Shown: positions 43,913 to 51,989 of the stretch, in pieces | Layout of the letters: each line of letters begins with the position of its first letter | Numbering within the stretch: position 1 is the first letter of the stretch | Source of the DNA: Brucella pituitosa | GTDB lineage: Bacteria; Pseudomonadota; Alphaproteobacteria; Rhizobiales; Rhizobiaceae | Reading direction: 5' to 3' | Assembly (NCBI RefSeq): GCF_003049685.1 | Contig: NZ_PYSY02000001.1 | Span: forward strand, 1,798,001 to 1,862,000 | DNA length: 64,000 nucleotides | Position numbers and translations under genes: made by a program | Notes under the pieces: model-generated | What the model saw: the letters and a program-made list of their open reading frames with translations, nothing else | What the model was told of the DNA's origin: nothing | Database searches by the model: none

Positions 43913-43992
43913 TGCTAGTGGTTCGATTCCGACATTTGGATCCCGCAGTTACAAGCACCGAACAAATGTCGGAATCGCGAAGACCACTAGCA
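43913..43992. mobile_element. MITE-like palindromic element A
   Basis: TGCTAGTGGTTCGATTCCGACATTTG and its imperfect inverse CAAATGTCGGAATCGCGAAGACCACTAGCA (each longer than shown contiguous pairs) form an 80-base hairpin. It is bounded by CTAG at both ends, the target preferred by IS630/Tc1-type transposases with TA duplication. No transposase inside, so at most a non-autonomous element. Confidence 0.6.
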
Positions 43993-44003
43993 ACTTTATG
44001 AAT

Positions 44004-44082
44004 CTAGTGGATTTTTCGAATTTGACGTTTGAAACGGCATTGATGTCAGTCGGGATTCAAACGTCAAATTCAATCCACTCGA
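44004..44082. mobile_element. MITE-like palindromic element B
   Basis: CTAGTGGATTTTTCGAATTT.. and ..CAAATTCAATCCACTCGA arms, with GACGTTTGA/TCAAACGTC inside. It shares the outer CTAGTGG with element A but has a different interior. It is also about 79 bases and lacks coding capacity; the right end is altered (CCACTCGA) where the next repeat begins. Confidence 0.55.
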
Positions 44083-44184
44083 GCGCATTCCGAAAAGTGT
44101 GAAGCGGTTTTCGGAAAAGATGCGCGCTAAAGAAAAATGATCCGAGTGCCGATCTGATTGAAATCAGGTCAGCACTCGGATCGT
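44081..44184. repeat. Palindromic intergenic repeat, two-part copy 6
   Basis: GAGCGCATTCCGAAAAGTG..CGGTTTTCGG..GATGCGCG then GATCCGAGTGCCGATCTGAT / ATCAGGTCAGCACTCGGATC. The second unit runs into the 3' end of the DMT transporter gene and encodes its last residues (SEC and stop). Confidence 0.83.
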
Positions 44185-45086
44185 CTCCTGCCCTTTCTGT
44201 TCAGCGCCAGCACACCGAGGCTGATCAGAAGGGCAGCAGCAGTGTCGGTCCATCCCGGCACCTCACCAAGCAGCAAAAGCCCCAATACCAACGTCGCAAC
44301 CGGGATGAGAGCGGACAGGGCTGCTCCTGCCGCTGTTCCCAACAGCACGACTGCACGATTGAAAGCAAAGACACCGAAGGCCGAGGTCAGAACGCCCTGA
44401 TAAAAGCCCTGCAGAGCGATGTCGCCCCAAGCGGTTTCGCTAATGCCCTTGTTAAGAAAAAGCACGTAAATCGGCAGGAACACCAGAGCAGAGGCAACGG
44501 CTGCAATCGCCGTAGCATGAAGACCATCCATGCCTTTCCGGCGAAAGACCATCACGTAGATCGACCAGACCAGCGCAGCTGCAAAAAAGGAGAGATGCCC
44601 CATCATCTCCTGCCCGCCCAATTGTGAAAGGCCTGCGATCAACCCGCTTCCAATCAGGATCAGCACCACCCCGACCCAACGCGACAGCGCCAGCCGTTCC
44701 TGAAGCAAAAGAACACCCAGGATAGCGACGAGTGCTGTCATCAGGCCAGGGATAAGCGCTGCCGCGTGCGATGCAGGCGCGAATTGCAGCCCATAAACCG
44801 TCAGAAGCGCATAGGGAAAGCCTGCGCCGGACGCGAGCAGCACGAAGCCAAGCGGCCCCAATTGCCGGAAGCCAAACCCTTTCGCGAAGACCACCGGCAA
44901 CAGCACCAACCCTGCCACGCCAAAGCGTAATGCAATGATGTCCGATGGCATGAGTGCTGTTTTAAAACCAAAGCGGGTCAGCACGAATGAACCTGACCAG
45001 ACGAGGACGCCCGAAAGCCCCCAGACCAAGCCCCTTATCGTATTGGATGTTGAAACCGAGATAGTCGTATCTGTGGTGGCCGTCAT
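44169..45086 (-). CDS. EamA/DMT superfamily transporter
   Basis: Ten-helix drug/metabolite transporter of 305 residues with two EamA repeats: residues 20-150 (GLVWGLSGVLVWSGSFVLTR; MPSDIIALRFGVAGLVLLPV) and 160-300 (LSFFAAALVWSIYVMVFRRKG; GVFAFNRAVVLLGTAAGAALSALIPVATLVLGLLLLGE in part). I chose ATG 45086 (MTATTD) over GTG 45152. The last three residues are encoded by a palindromic repeat, so the C-terminus has probably been remodelled. It follows a LysR gene by 97 bases on the same strand. Substrate unknown. Confidence 0.87.
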   Translation of the reverse strand: MTATTDTTISVSTSNTIRGLVWGLSGVLVWSGSFVLTRFGFKTALMPSDIIALRFGVAGLVLLPVVFAKGFGFRQLGPLGFVLLASGAGFPYALLTVYGLQFAPASHAAALIPGLMTALVAILGVLLLQERLALSRWVGVVLILIGSGLIAGLSQLGGQEMMGHLSFFAAALVWSIYVMVFRRKGMDGLHATAIAAVASALVFLPIYVLFLNKGISETAWGDIALQGFYQGVLTSAFGVFAFNRAVVLLGTAAGAALSALIPVATLVLGLLLLGEVPGWTDTAAALLISLGVLALNRKGRRRSEC

Positions 45087-45183
45087 ATCTGCTGTGCCCT
45101 GCTTCGTGAATAGTGGGGCGACTATTGCAGAAACCCGAAATGCAGACGGCACGGATAAGCCAAATATGAGATATTAGAAATTC

Positions 45184-46062
45184 TTATGCCGCTTTGATAT
45201 TTGCTTCTTTGGCAACCGCACAGAAACTGTCGATCAAGTGCTTTACCGGGCTATCCGCACGATAAACGATATAGACCGTCCTGAACGTTGGTGGATCGAG
45301 CCTGATCGCCCGCAGATCATGCAGATCGGAACCCGGAAGACTGATTTCCGATAGCAGTGTCATACCGATGCCATGCCGCACCATTTCGAGCACGGTAGCG
45401 ACGTCCCTCGTTCTGACCTGCTCGCTGCGTGCGCCACTATCCGCATGAATGATACGATCGATGATCAGCTCGCATCCAGCAGCCGCAATCAGCTGTCGAT
45501 CACGCAAATCACCTGGAGCAACCAGATCACGCCGCATGAATGGATCATCACGGCGCCCCACGGCGACCAGCTCCTCCTGCCCCACTTCTGTTGCTTCAAG
45601 ACCTGAAGCCGGTAACGAGGTAATACCCAAATCGGCGATACCTTCGCTGACCCAGAGACTCACATCGTCATGACCACCTTCAAAGGTGCTTAACTCCACA
45701 CGCGGATGAAGCCGCAGAAACGTTTTACGCAGATCAGGCACAACATATTCAAGCTGGCTGGGAATAGCCGCCACGCGCAGCCTGTCTGGCACATTCGTTA
45801 CCATCTTGCGTGCCTGCGCTTCGATCCGGTCCACAGCCGATAAAGCACTGCGCGCATCATCAAGAATAGTCTGCCCGAAAGCAGTCAGCATCGCACCATC
45901 ACGTTTGCGGGCAAGCAGATCCAGTCCGAGGATTTTTTCCAGCGTCGCCAGCGCCTGACTGGCACCCGATTGAGTGAGGCCAAGCTTGCGCGCTGCCGCG
46001 CCCACGCTGCCGGTTTCGGCTACTGCTTCGAGCAAGCGCAACTGGACGAGACTGATTTTCAT
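45184..46062 (-). CDS. LysR family transcriptional regulator
   Basis: LysR-type regulator of 292 residues: N-terminal winged helix (QLRLLEAVAETGSVGAAARKLGLTQSGASQALATLE in part) and a periplasmic-binding-protein-like effector domain (RLRVAAIPSQLEYVVPDL, VRHGIGMTLLSEISLPG). Its ATG is three bases after the rsm22 stop, with the GGAAG ribosome site inside that gene, so it is translated from the same transcript. The likely target is the DMT transporter downstream, although such pairs are more often divergent. Confidence 0.9.
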   Translation of the reverse strand: MKISLVQLRLLEAVAETGSVGAAARKLGLTQSGASQALATLEKILGLDLLARKRDGAMLTAFGQTILDDARSALSAVDRIEAQARKMVTNVPDRLRVAAIPSQLEYVVPDLRKTFLRLHPRVELSTFEGGHDDVSLWVSEGIADLGITSLPASGLEATEVGQEELVAVGRRDDPFMRRDLVAPGDLRDRQLIAAAGCELIIDRIIHADSGARSEQVRTRDVATVLEMVRHGIGMTLLSEISLPGSDLHDLRAIRLDPPTFRTVYIVYRADSPVKHLIDSFCAVAKEANIKAA

Positions 46063-46065
46063 AGC

Positions 46066-47034
46066 CTAACTTCCAAGTGCCGCATCGCCCCAATCGGCAC
46101 GACGCGCCCAGCGGAAAAACTCGCCATCCCGCTTGGTGACAAGACGTTCTTCAGCACTTCCATCTTCATTGCACAGCTTCAATGCGACCTTGCCGCCACC
46201 GATACGCGTTGGCGCAATCACCCGCGCTGATACAGCAAGCGACGGATCACGTGTTGCAGCCAGATAGATGAACTTCTCGTCTTCCCATGGCACCTCGGCA
46301 TCCTTGGTCAGACGATGAATACGCGAACGGGCAACACGACGCGAAAAATGGCACCAGTCAGGTGCAACCAACGGGCACTCGAGCTGATGCGGGCATGGCG
46401 CCGCAATATGCGCGCCCTGTTCAATGAGCGCTGCGCGTGCATCGAGAATACGTTGCCAGCCTGCAGGTGTTCCCGGTTCGACAATCACAAACAAATGACG
46501 GGCCGAGGCCCATAGCCGCTCGACAAGCACCTTGCGATCAAGGGGAGCGAGCTCATCAAGAACATAGGCAATCGTCACGAGATCCGCCTGCGGCAAATCA
46601 AGCTTTTCCTTGACCAGATCGCCTGCGCGCCACTCGGTTTGAAACCCCACATTTTCTGCAAGCTTGCTGCCCACAGCACGGATCGCCGGGCTTGCTTCGA
46701 TCATGGTCGCAGACTTGAGATCAGACCAGCATTCGCGCGCAGCCCAAAGTGCAGTCCCCGGCCCACAGCCAACATCAAGCATAGTCTGAGGTGTGAAATA
46801 CGGGCACACTTCTGCAACACTCTCAAGGCTTGCGCGCACTGCGGCATAGGTCGCAGGCAGTCGTGCAGCAAGATAAGCCTTGGCCGCAAGTTCATCAGAA
46901 ATATGCAGACGTCCATCGCGCGTTTCCGCGCGATAGCGCCGCGAAAGAACCTCAGACGCACGCTTGAGGTCAGCCAGAGCTACCCCTTCAAGCGACGCGT
47001 CCACAGCCTGACGCAATAGTGACGGCAATTCCAT
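46066..47034 (-). CDS. rsm22: Rsm22/METTL17-family methyltransferase with iron-sulfur Cys motif
   Basis: Bacterial relative of mitochondrial ribosome-assembly factor Rsm22 (METTL17), 322 residues. Seen: SAM-binding fold with MLDVGCGPGTALWAA, VTIAYVLDEL, VIVEPGTPAGW, and a Cys cluster C-x5-C-x7-C (CPHQLECPLVAPDWCHF) plus a later LKLC about 60 residues on, the pattern reported to ligate a [4Fe-4S] cluster in METTL17. FSRRVARSRIHRLTK follows. Likely acts on the small ribosomal subunit. ATG 47034 with GGAG upstream, six bases after the DUF2333 gene. Confidence 0.87.
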   Translation of the reverse strand: MELPSLLRQAVDASLEGVALADLKRASEVLSRRYRAETRDGRLHISDELAAKAYLAARLPATYAAVRASLESVAEVCPYFTPQTMLDVGCGPGTALWAARECWSDLKSATMIEASPAIRAVGSKLAENVGFQTEWRAGDLVKEKLDLPQADLVTIAYVLDELAPLDRKVLVERLWASARHLFVIVEPGTPAGWQRILDARAALIEQGAHIAAPCPHQLECPLVAPDWCHFSRRVARSRIHRLTKDAEVPWEDEKFIYLAATRDPSLAVSARVIAPTRIGGGKVALKLCNEDGSAEERLVTKRDGEFFRWARRADWGDAALGS

Positions 47035-47040
47035 CGCAGA

Positions 47041-48306
47041 TCAGCGCTCCAGAACCTGCTTTACGTCGACCAGATTGGACCGAACACGCAGGATATAAAA
47101 GCCCATTGTCGTCAGATGCGATGGCGTAAACCAAGCATCAGGGCTTCCATTGGAAACGATGAATGGCTGCATATCGAGCGCCGAGCGCAACTGCCGCTCC
47201 ATTTCGTCCCACACACCATCAAGATGCTTTTCAGCCAGAACACCGCGGAAATCCGAATGGGCAGCACGCAGCAGACCGTAATAGGCATAGAGTTGGCCAT
47301 AGGCGAACCAGAAGCGATCATCGGCACGCGTATCGAACCAACCGGCATGATAGTTTTCGGCACGATCCTTGAGGATTGCTGAGGTCGAACCCAGATCGCT
47401 GGCAATACGGTCGACAAACTGAATCAGATTGTCGGCGCGCGCATCAAACGTGGCCTGACAGTTTTCAAGACGCGTGTTGAACGAACGCAGGTCCTTGATG
47501 GCCGAGCGATAATAGCTTGGCGTCGGGGTCTTAGGACCAAACGGGCTCAGGCCGAAATACCAGGCATCTTCGGCAAACTGCAGATTACCGCGTGCCTTTT
47601 GAAGATCGCCATCGATTTGCGAGGTGCCGCGCAGACGGCCGATATTGTCCACCAACTCGATTGCCGTGCGGCGCACAGCTGCATTGATGCCGCGCTGGAA
47701 CGACGCCTTGTTGTCGAGGAAAGGCGTGCGATCCCAATCGATTCCAAAGAAGCCAACCTTGTAGAGCAGCATGGAGGAAATCCACGCATTCTGGTTCACG
47801 TTGAAATCAGTGAGATCAGCCGCAACTTCGGCAATTGCAGAAGGCGAACACTTACGCGCAGTCGATGGAATCTGCGCGGCCTGCATCGGCTGCGCCTGTG
47901 ATTCTGTCGGGGTTTCGGATTGCGTGCTTGTGTCGCCGTTACCAGCAGCAGGTGTCGTATCCGTGCCGCCAGAGCTTTTTTCGGAAGGTGTTGACGTTGC
48001 AGGTTCGGGCGTTGCCGCGAGCGGCACAGGCGTCGTCTGAACTGCTTCGCCGGGTGTTACCGCCGTTTGGTAGCTGTACTTGGCGGGATAGTCGGGATTG
48101 AAATTAGTCCAGACCTGCGTTTGCCAGATAAAATAAATATAAAGGCCGCCAAGTCCGATCACGATGACGGCAATCGCAACTTTCCACAAATTTCCCAATT
48201 TAAGAAAAAGCCCCCATAAACCGCCGAGCGGTACTGCTATCAAGCGGGCCAATGCCGCGATAAATCGACCAAGGAAGGAGAAAACGCCCCGTACTGCATT
48301 CCACAC
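47041..48306 (-). CDS. DUF2333 family membrane protein
   Basis: 421-residue inner-membrane protein of unknown function. One N-terminal helix (LWKVAIAVIVIGLGGLYIYFIW near residue 40-62), a Pro/Thr/Ser-rich linker of about 70 residues (TPVPLAATPEPATSTP...), and a DUF2333 periplasmic domain (NQNAWISSMLLYKVGFFGIDWDRTPFLDNKASFQRG in part; TPSYYRSAIKDLRSFNTRLENC). I chose GTG 48306 because AGGAAGGAA precedes it; upstream in-frame codons to 48387 look non-coding. First gene of the DUF2333-rsm22-lysR run. Confidence 0.83.
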   Translation of the reverse strand: MWNAVRGVFSFLGRFIAALARLIAVPLGGLWGLFLKLGNLWKVAIAVIVIGLGGLYIYFIWQTQVWTNFNPDYPAKYSYQTAVTPGEAVQTTPVPLAATPEPATSTPSEKSSGGTDTTPAAGNGDTSTQSETPTESQAQPMQAAQIPSTARKCSPSAIAEVAADLTDFNVNQNAWISSMLLYKVGFFGIDWDRTPFLDNKASFQRGINAAVRRTAIELVDNIGRLRGTSQIDGDLQKARGNLQFAEDAWYFGLSPFGPKTPTPSYYRSAIKDLRSFNTRLENCQATFDARADNLIQFVDRIASDLGSTSAILKDRAENYHAGWFDTRADDRFWFAYGQLYAYYGLLRAAHSDFRGVLAEKHLDGVWDEMERQLRSALDMQPFIVSNGSPDAWFTPSHLTTMGFYILRVRSNLVDVKQVLER

Positions 48307-48748
48307 CGTAAAAATTCCTTCCTCTTGCCTGCAATTGCAGGCTATCCGACACTTTGATCTATCCGGGCAACTGGCCCGAAAAGCCACTGACCAATGATCA
48401 GCATATTCTGATGAGCTTCACACATCTCAAATAGAGTGCGGCAAGCTTTTCGACAACCTTGAACCAGTCTGTCTCCGACTTTATCGCGTGTTTTCAGCGC
48501 TCAAGGGTTGAAACAAGATGCCCCTTGCGTAACATGGCGCCACTTCGCACTGCTTCGGCTTTAAAAGCCTCATCTGCAGAACCTTTTTGACTGACGGTCC
48601 AGAAAAACGAGTACAACACACCCCAAAGTCGCAATCAGAAATATTTTCGCCGCAATGGTACTTGATCGGCGAAATCTTTGGTGTTTGCTAACAGCCGGAA
48701 CCGGAAAAACAATCAACCGTCAAAACGGCCCGGTTAATGGAGAGAGAA
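48307..48748. promoter_or_regulatory. Divergent region between DUF2333 and choX
   Basis: 442 bases without a gene. An inverted repeat ATTTTCGCCG (48643-48652) / CGGCGAAAT (48667-48675) lies about 80 bases before choX and could be an operator or leader hairpin. TTGACT at 48588 is a possible -35 element but no good -10 follows. Confidence 0.4.
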
Positions 48749-49717
48749 ATGAAGTCCACATCGACGTCCACACTCAAGTTTGCATTGAGCACGCTAGCCT
48801 TCACGACAGCTATTGTTGCATTGCCCGGTACCAGCTTTGCGGCCGAACCGGCAAGCTGCTCCACCGTTCGCTTTTCCGATGTGGGCTGGACCGACATCAC
48901 CTCCACCACAGCGGTAGCCACCGAAATTCTGAAAGGCCTCGGCTACAAGACCGACATCAAGGTTCTTTCTGTGCCGGTGACCTATGCGTCGCTCAGTAAG
49001 AAGGACATCGACGTGTTCCTCGGCTACTGGAACCCGTCCATGAGCGCCGATCTCAAGCCTTATCTGGATGACAAGACCGTCGAAACGCTCCGCACCAATC
49101 TGACGGGCGCGAAATACACCCTCGCCGTACCAAAATATGCCTATGATGAAGGCCTCAAGGACTTCAAAGATATTGCCACTTTCAAGGACAAGCTTGGCGG
49201 CAAGATCTACGGCATCGAACCCGGCAATGATGGCAATCGTCTGATCCTCGACATGATCAGCAAGGATGCTTTTGGTTTGAAGTCGTTTGAACTCGCTGAA
49301 TCGTCCGAACAGGGCATGCTTGCACAGGTTGGCAAGAACGTCCGCGGCAAAGAGCCGATCGTCTTCCTCGCCTGGGAGCCGCATCCGATGAACAAGCGCT
49401 TTGAAATCGCCTATCTGACCGGTGGCGACGATTTCTTCGGCCCGAACCTCGGCGGCGCGACAGTCGAAACCAATGTCCGTGCAGGCTATGCGCAGGAATG
49501 CCCGAACGTCGGCAAATTCCTTACCAATCTCGAATTCCAGCTCGAAATGGAAAACGAGATCATGGGCAAGATTCTTGACGACGGCGAAGACCCAGCGAAG
49601 GCTGCAACTGCTTGGCTCAAGGCAAATCCTGCTGTTCTCGACAAATGGCTCGACGGTGTGACCACCGCCGATGGCAAGGAAGGTCTGCCAGCCGTAAAGT
49701 CGGAACTCGGCTTGTAA
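48749..49717 (+). CDS. choX: Choline ABC transporter, substrate-binding protein
   Basis: Periplasmic binding protein of the ProX/OpuAC class, 322 residues. Signal peptide MKSTSTSTLKFALSTLAFTT..SFA, then VRFSDVGWTDITSTTAVATEILKGLGY, VFLGYWNPSM (ligand-box Trp), YGIEPGNDGNRLI, VFLAWEPHPMN (second ligand Trp) and GGATVETNVRAGYAQECPNVG. Layout matches S. meliloti ChoX, a high-affinity choline binder; glycine betaine is the alternative ligand. ATG 48749 has GGAGAGA. The permease gene follows after a gap holding a palindromic repeat. Confidence 0.9.
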   Translation: MKSTSTSTLKFALSTLAFTTAIVALPGTSFAAEPASCSTVRFSDVGWTDITSTTAVATEILKGLGYKTDIKVLSVPVTYASLSKKDIDVFLGYWNPSMSADLKPYLDDKTVETLRTNLTGAKYTLAVPKYAYDEGLKDFKDIATFKDKLGGKIYGIEPGNDGNRLILDMISKDAFGLKSFELAESSEQGMLAQVGKNVRGKEPIVFLAWEPHPMNKRFEIAYLTGGDDFFGPNLGGATVETNVRAGYAQECPNVGKFLTNLEFQLEMENEIMGKILDDGEDPAKAATAWLKANPAVLDKWLDGVTTADGKEGLPAVKSELGL

Positions 49718-49775
49718 TCTTTAAAGCCACAGGCCGCGGATCACCGCGGCCTACTCTTTTGTGAGTAAACTATCG

Positions 49776-49822
49776 GAGCGCATCCCGAAAAGGGTGAAGC
49801 GGTTTTCGGACAGGATGCGCGT
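49776..49822. repeat. Palindromic repeat inside the cho operon, copy 7
   Basis: GAGCGCATCCCGAAAAGGG..CGGTTTTCGGACAGGATGCGC (in parts) lies between choX and choW. As an mRNA stem-loop it may set different transcript levels for the binding protein and the permease/ATPase. Confidence 0.82.
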
Positions 49823-49860
49823 TAAGATAAACAAAAAGCACGCAGCAGGAGACATGATCG

Positions 49861-50697
49861 TTGAACTGGCTGACGGACTATAAGATTCCAGTCGGACCAA
49901 CCGCGAAGTCGGTGGTCGATTGGCTTACGAACAATATGGGTGGTTTTTTCGATACGCTTGCTGCGATCATGCAGTGGCTCATCGATGGGTTGTTATACTT
50001 ATTGCAGTTCCCCCATCCCCTCATCCTGATCGCCATTTTTGCCGTGATCGCCTGGTTCATCCAGCGCCGCATTTCGGTGGTGATCCTCACCGTCATCGGC
50101 TTTCTGTTCATCATCAATCAAGGCTATTGGGACGGCACGCTCAAAACGCTGACGCTGGTTTTGTCAGCCTGCTTCCTCTGCATGGCAATAGGCGTACCGC
50201 TCGGCATTGCAGCCGCCCATCGCCCTACGCTTTATGCAGTCCTGAGGCCGATTCTCGATCTGATGCAGACATTGCCGACCTTTGTGTATCTGATCCCGGC
50301 TATCGTCTTCTTTGGCATCGGTATGGTGCCGGGCTTGCTGGCAACAGCGATCTTCGTGCTGCCCGCGCCGGTGCGACTTACCCATCTTGGCATTTCATCG
50401 ACGCCTTCCTCGCTCATAGAAGCCGGTGAAGCTTTCGGCGCATCCCGCACACAGCTTCTCTGGAAAATCGAGCTGCCTTATGCCATGCCGCAAATTCTTG
50501 CCGGCTTGACACAGACGATCATGCTGTCGCTATCCATGGTGGTGATTGCAGCGCTCGTGGGGGCTGATGGTCTTGGCGTGCCGGTGGTCCGAGCCCTGAA
50601 CTCGGTCAATACCGCACTGGGTTTTGAGTCAGGTTTCGTCATTGTCGTGGTCGCCATTGTGCTTGACCGCATCTTCCGCGCCGGACGCGAGAAATAG
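49861..50697 (+). CDS. choW: Choline ABC transporter, permease
   Basis: Inner-membrane permease of the ProW type, 278 residues, with about seven helices and the binding-protein-dependent transport motif EAGEAFGASRTQLLWKIELPYAMPQIL (in parts) that contacts the ATPase. TLPTFVYLIPAIVFFGIGMVPGL matches the family. Start is TTG 49861 with GGAGAC upstream; no ATG fits. Overall arrangement X-W-V as in S. meliloti. Confidence 0.9.
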   Translation: MNWLTDYKIPVGPTAKSVVDWLTNNMGGFFDTLAAIMQWLIDGLLYLLQFPHPLILIAIFAVIAWFIQRRISVVILTVIGFLFIINQGYWDGTLKTLTLVLSACFLCMAIGVPLGIAAAHRPTLYAVLRPILDLMQTLPTFVYLIPAIVFFGIGMVPGLLATAIFVLPAPVRLTHLGISSTPSSLIEAGEAFGASRTQLLWKIELPYAMPQILAGLTQTIMLSLSMVVIAALVGADGLGVPVVRALNSVNTALGFESGFVIVVVAIVLDRIFRAGREK

Positions 50698-50708
50698 GAG
50701 ACACGACC

Positions 50709-51761
50709 ATGACGATCATCGCACTGGAAGATGTCAGCATCATTTTCGGCGAGAATGTCGATAGTGCGCTGGAACTGGCAGATCGTGGCGCTTCACGTTC
50801 GGAAATTCAGGCTGAAACCGATCTCGTTCTGGGCGTGCATGACTGCGCGCTCAATATTCAGGAAGGCGAGATTCTCGTCCTGATGGGCCTCTCTGGTTCC
50901 GGAAAATCAACACTGCTGCGCGCCATCAACCGGCTCAATCCAATTTCACGCGGCCGCGTTCTGGTGCGTGACGGTGAGCGGACAATCGATGTCGGCAAAG
51001 CCGATCGGGGAACGCTTCGTCATCTGCGCACCGAACTCGTCTCGATGGTGTTTCAGCAATTTGGTCTGCTGCCATGGCGCACGGTTGAAGAGAACGTGGC
51101 ATTCGGGCTGGAAATTTCCGGCATGCGCAAGGAAGAGCGGCTCGCACAGGCACGCAAGCAGCTTGAACTTGTAGGCCTGCAGGACTGGGCCAAGCGCAAG
51201 GTCGGCGAACTTTCCGGCGGCATGCAGCAGCGCGTCGGCCTGGCTCGTGCCTTTGCAACCGGCGCACCTATCCTGCTCATGGATGAGCCGTTTTCAGCGC
51301 TCGATCCGCTCATCCGCACGCGTTTGCAGGACGAACTACTGGCTTTTCAGTCGCGGCTCAAGAAAACAATCGTTTTCGTGAGTCATGATCTCGACGAAGC
51401 TATGAAAATAGGCAATCGCATTGCCATCATGGAAGGCGGGCGCATTGTTCAATGCGGTACCCCGCAGGAAATTCTTCTGCAGCCGGCGGATAAATATGTC
51501 GCCGATTTCGTGGCGCATATGAACCCGCTGGGCGTTTTGTGCGCAGGCGATATCATGATGCCCTTTGATCGAAATGCCGCGCCTCGGCCGTTTGCGGCAA
51601 CTGCTCGACGCGAAACGCTTATCCGTGAACTGATGGGTGTTATTGCAGACAGCAGCGGCGATGTGGGCATTGTCGAGAACGGTGCCATCATCGGCAAAAT
51701 TGCCGCCGACGACATCGTGCGGGCGCTCGCCTGGCATCAGCAACGCGGAACATCTACTTAA
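50709..51761 (+). CDS. choV: Choline ABC transporter, ATP-binding protein
   Basis: ProV-type ATPase of 350 residues. Seen: N-terminal ALELADRGASRSEIQAETDLVLGVHD typical of the ProV/ChoV group, Walker A GLSGSGKSTLLRAINRL, Q-loop VFQQFGLLPWRTV, signature LSGGMQQRVGLARAF, Walker B ILLMDEPFSALDPL, switch VSHDLDEA, and a C-terminal extension of about 80 residues with a single CBS-like half. Eleven bases after choW. Three proteins form one importer. Confidence 0.92.
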   Translation: MTIIALEDVSIIFGENVDSALELADRGASRSEIQAETDLVLGVHDCALNIQEGEILVLMGLSGSGKSTLLRAINRLNPISRGRVLVRDGERTIDVGKADRGTLRHLRTELVSMVFQQFGLLPWRTVEENVAFGLEISGMRKEERLAQARKQLELVGLQDWAKRKVGELSGGMQQRVGLARAFATGAPILLMDEPFSALDPLIRTRLQDELLAFQSRLKKTIVFVSHDLDEAMKIGNRIAIMEGGRIVQCGTPQEILLQPADKYVADFVAHMNPLGVLCAGDIMMPFDRNAAPRPFAATARRETLIRELMGVIADSSGDVGIVENGAIIGKIAADDIVRALAWHQQRGTST

Positions 51762-51931
51762 ACAAAAGACGCTGGAGTAGAGTTTGTTACCCAAAAAATA
51801 GCTGACAACAACACACTAACAAAAGAAACAATTAAATAAAAAAGCATTGCAGTACCGATAAATTGAGTGATCAAAACAATCACACCTATACTTCATAAAG
51901 GTACGGATCGCAATATTTCCGCTTTACAAAC

Positions 51932-51961
51932 AAAAACCGCACATCTTCATGTGCGGTTTTT
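51932..51961. terminator. Terminator between choV and dppF
   Basis: AAAAACCGCACAT, CTTC loop, ATGTGCGGTTTTT: near-perfect bidirectional terminator of the convergent cho and dpp operons. The 170 bases before it (51762-51931) are AT-rich and hold nothing else I can identify. Confidence 0.92.
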
Positions 51962-51989
51962 ATGTTTTCAGGCTACTTATAGATAGGGG

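Noticed and set aside
43916..43935. tRNA T-loop-like GGTTCGATTCC
   Set aside because: No acceptor, D or anticodon arms fit around it; the sequence is one arm of a hairpin element.
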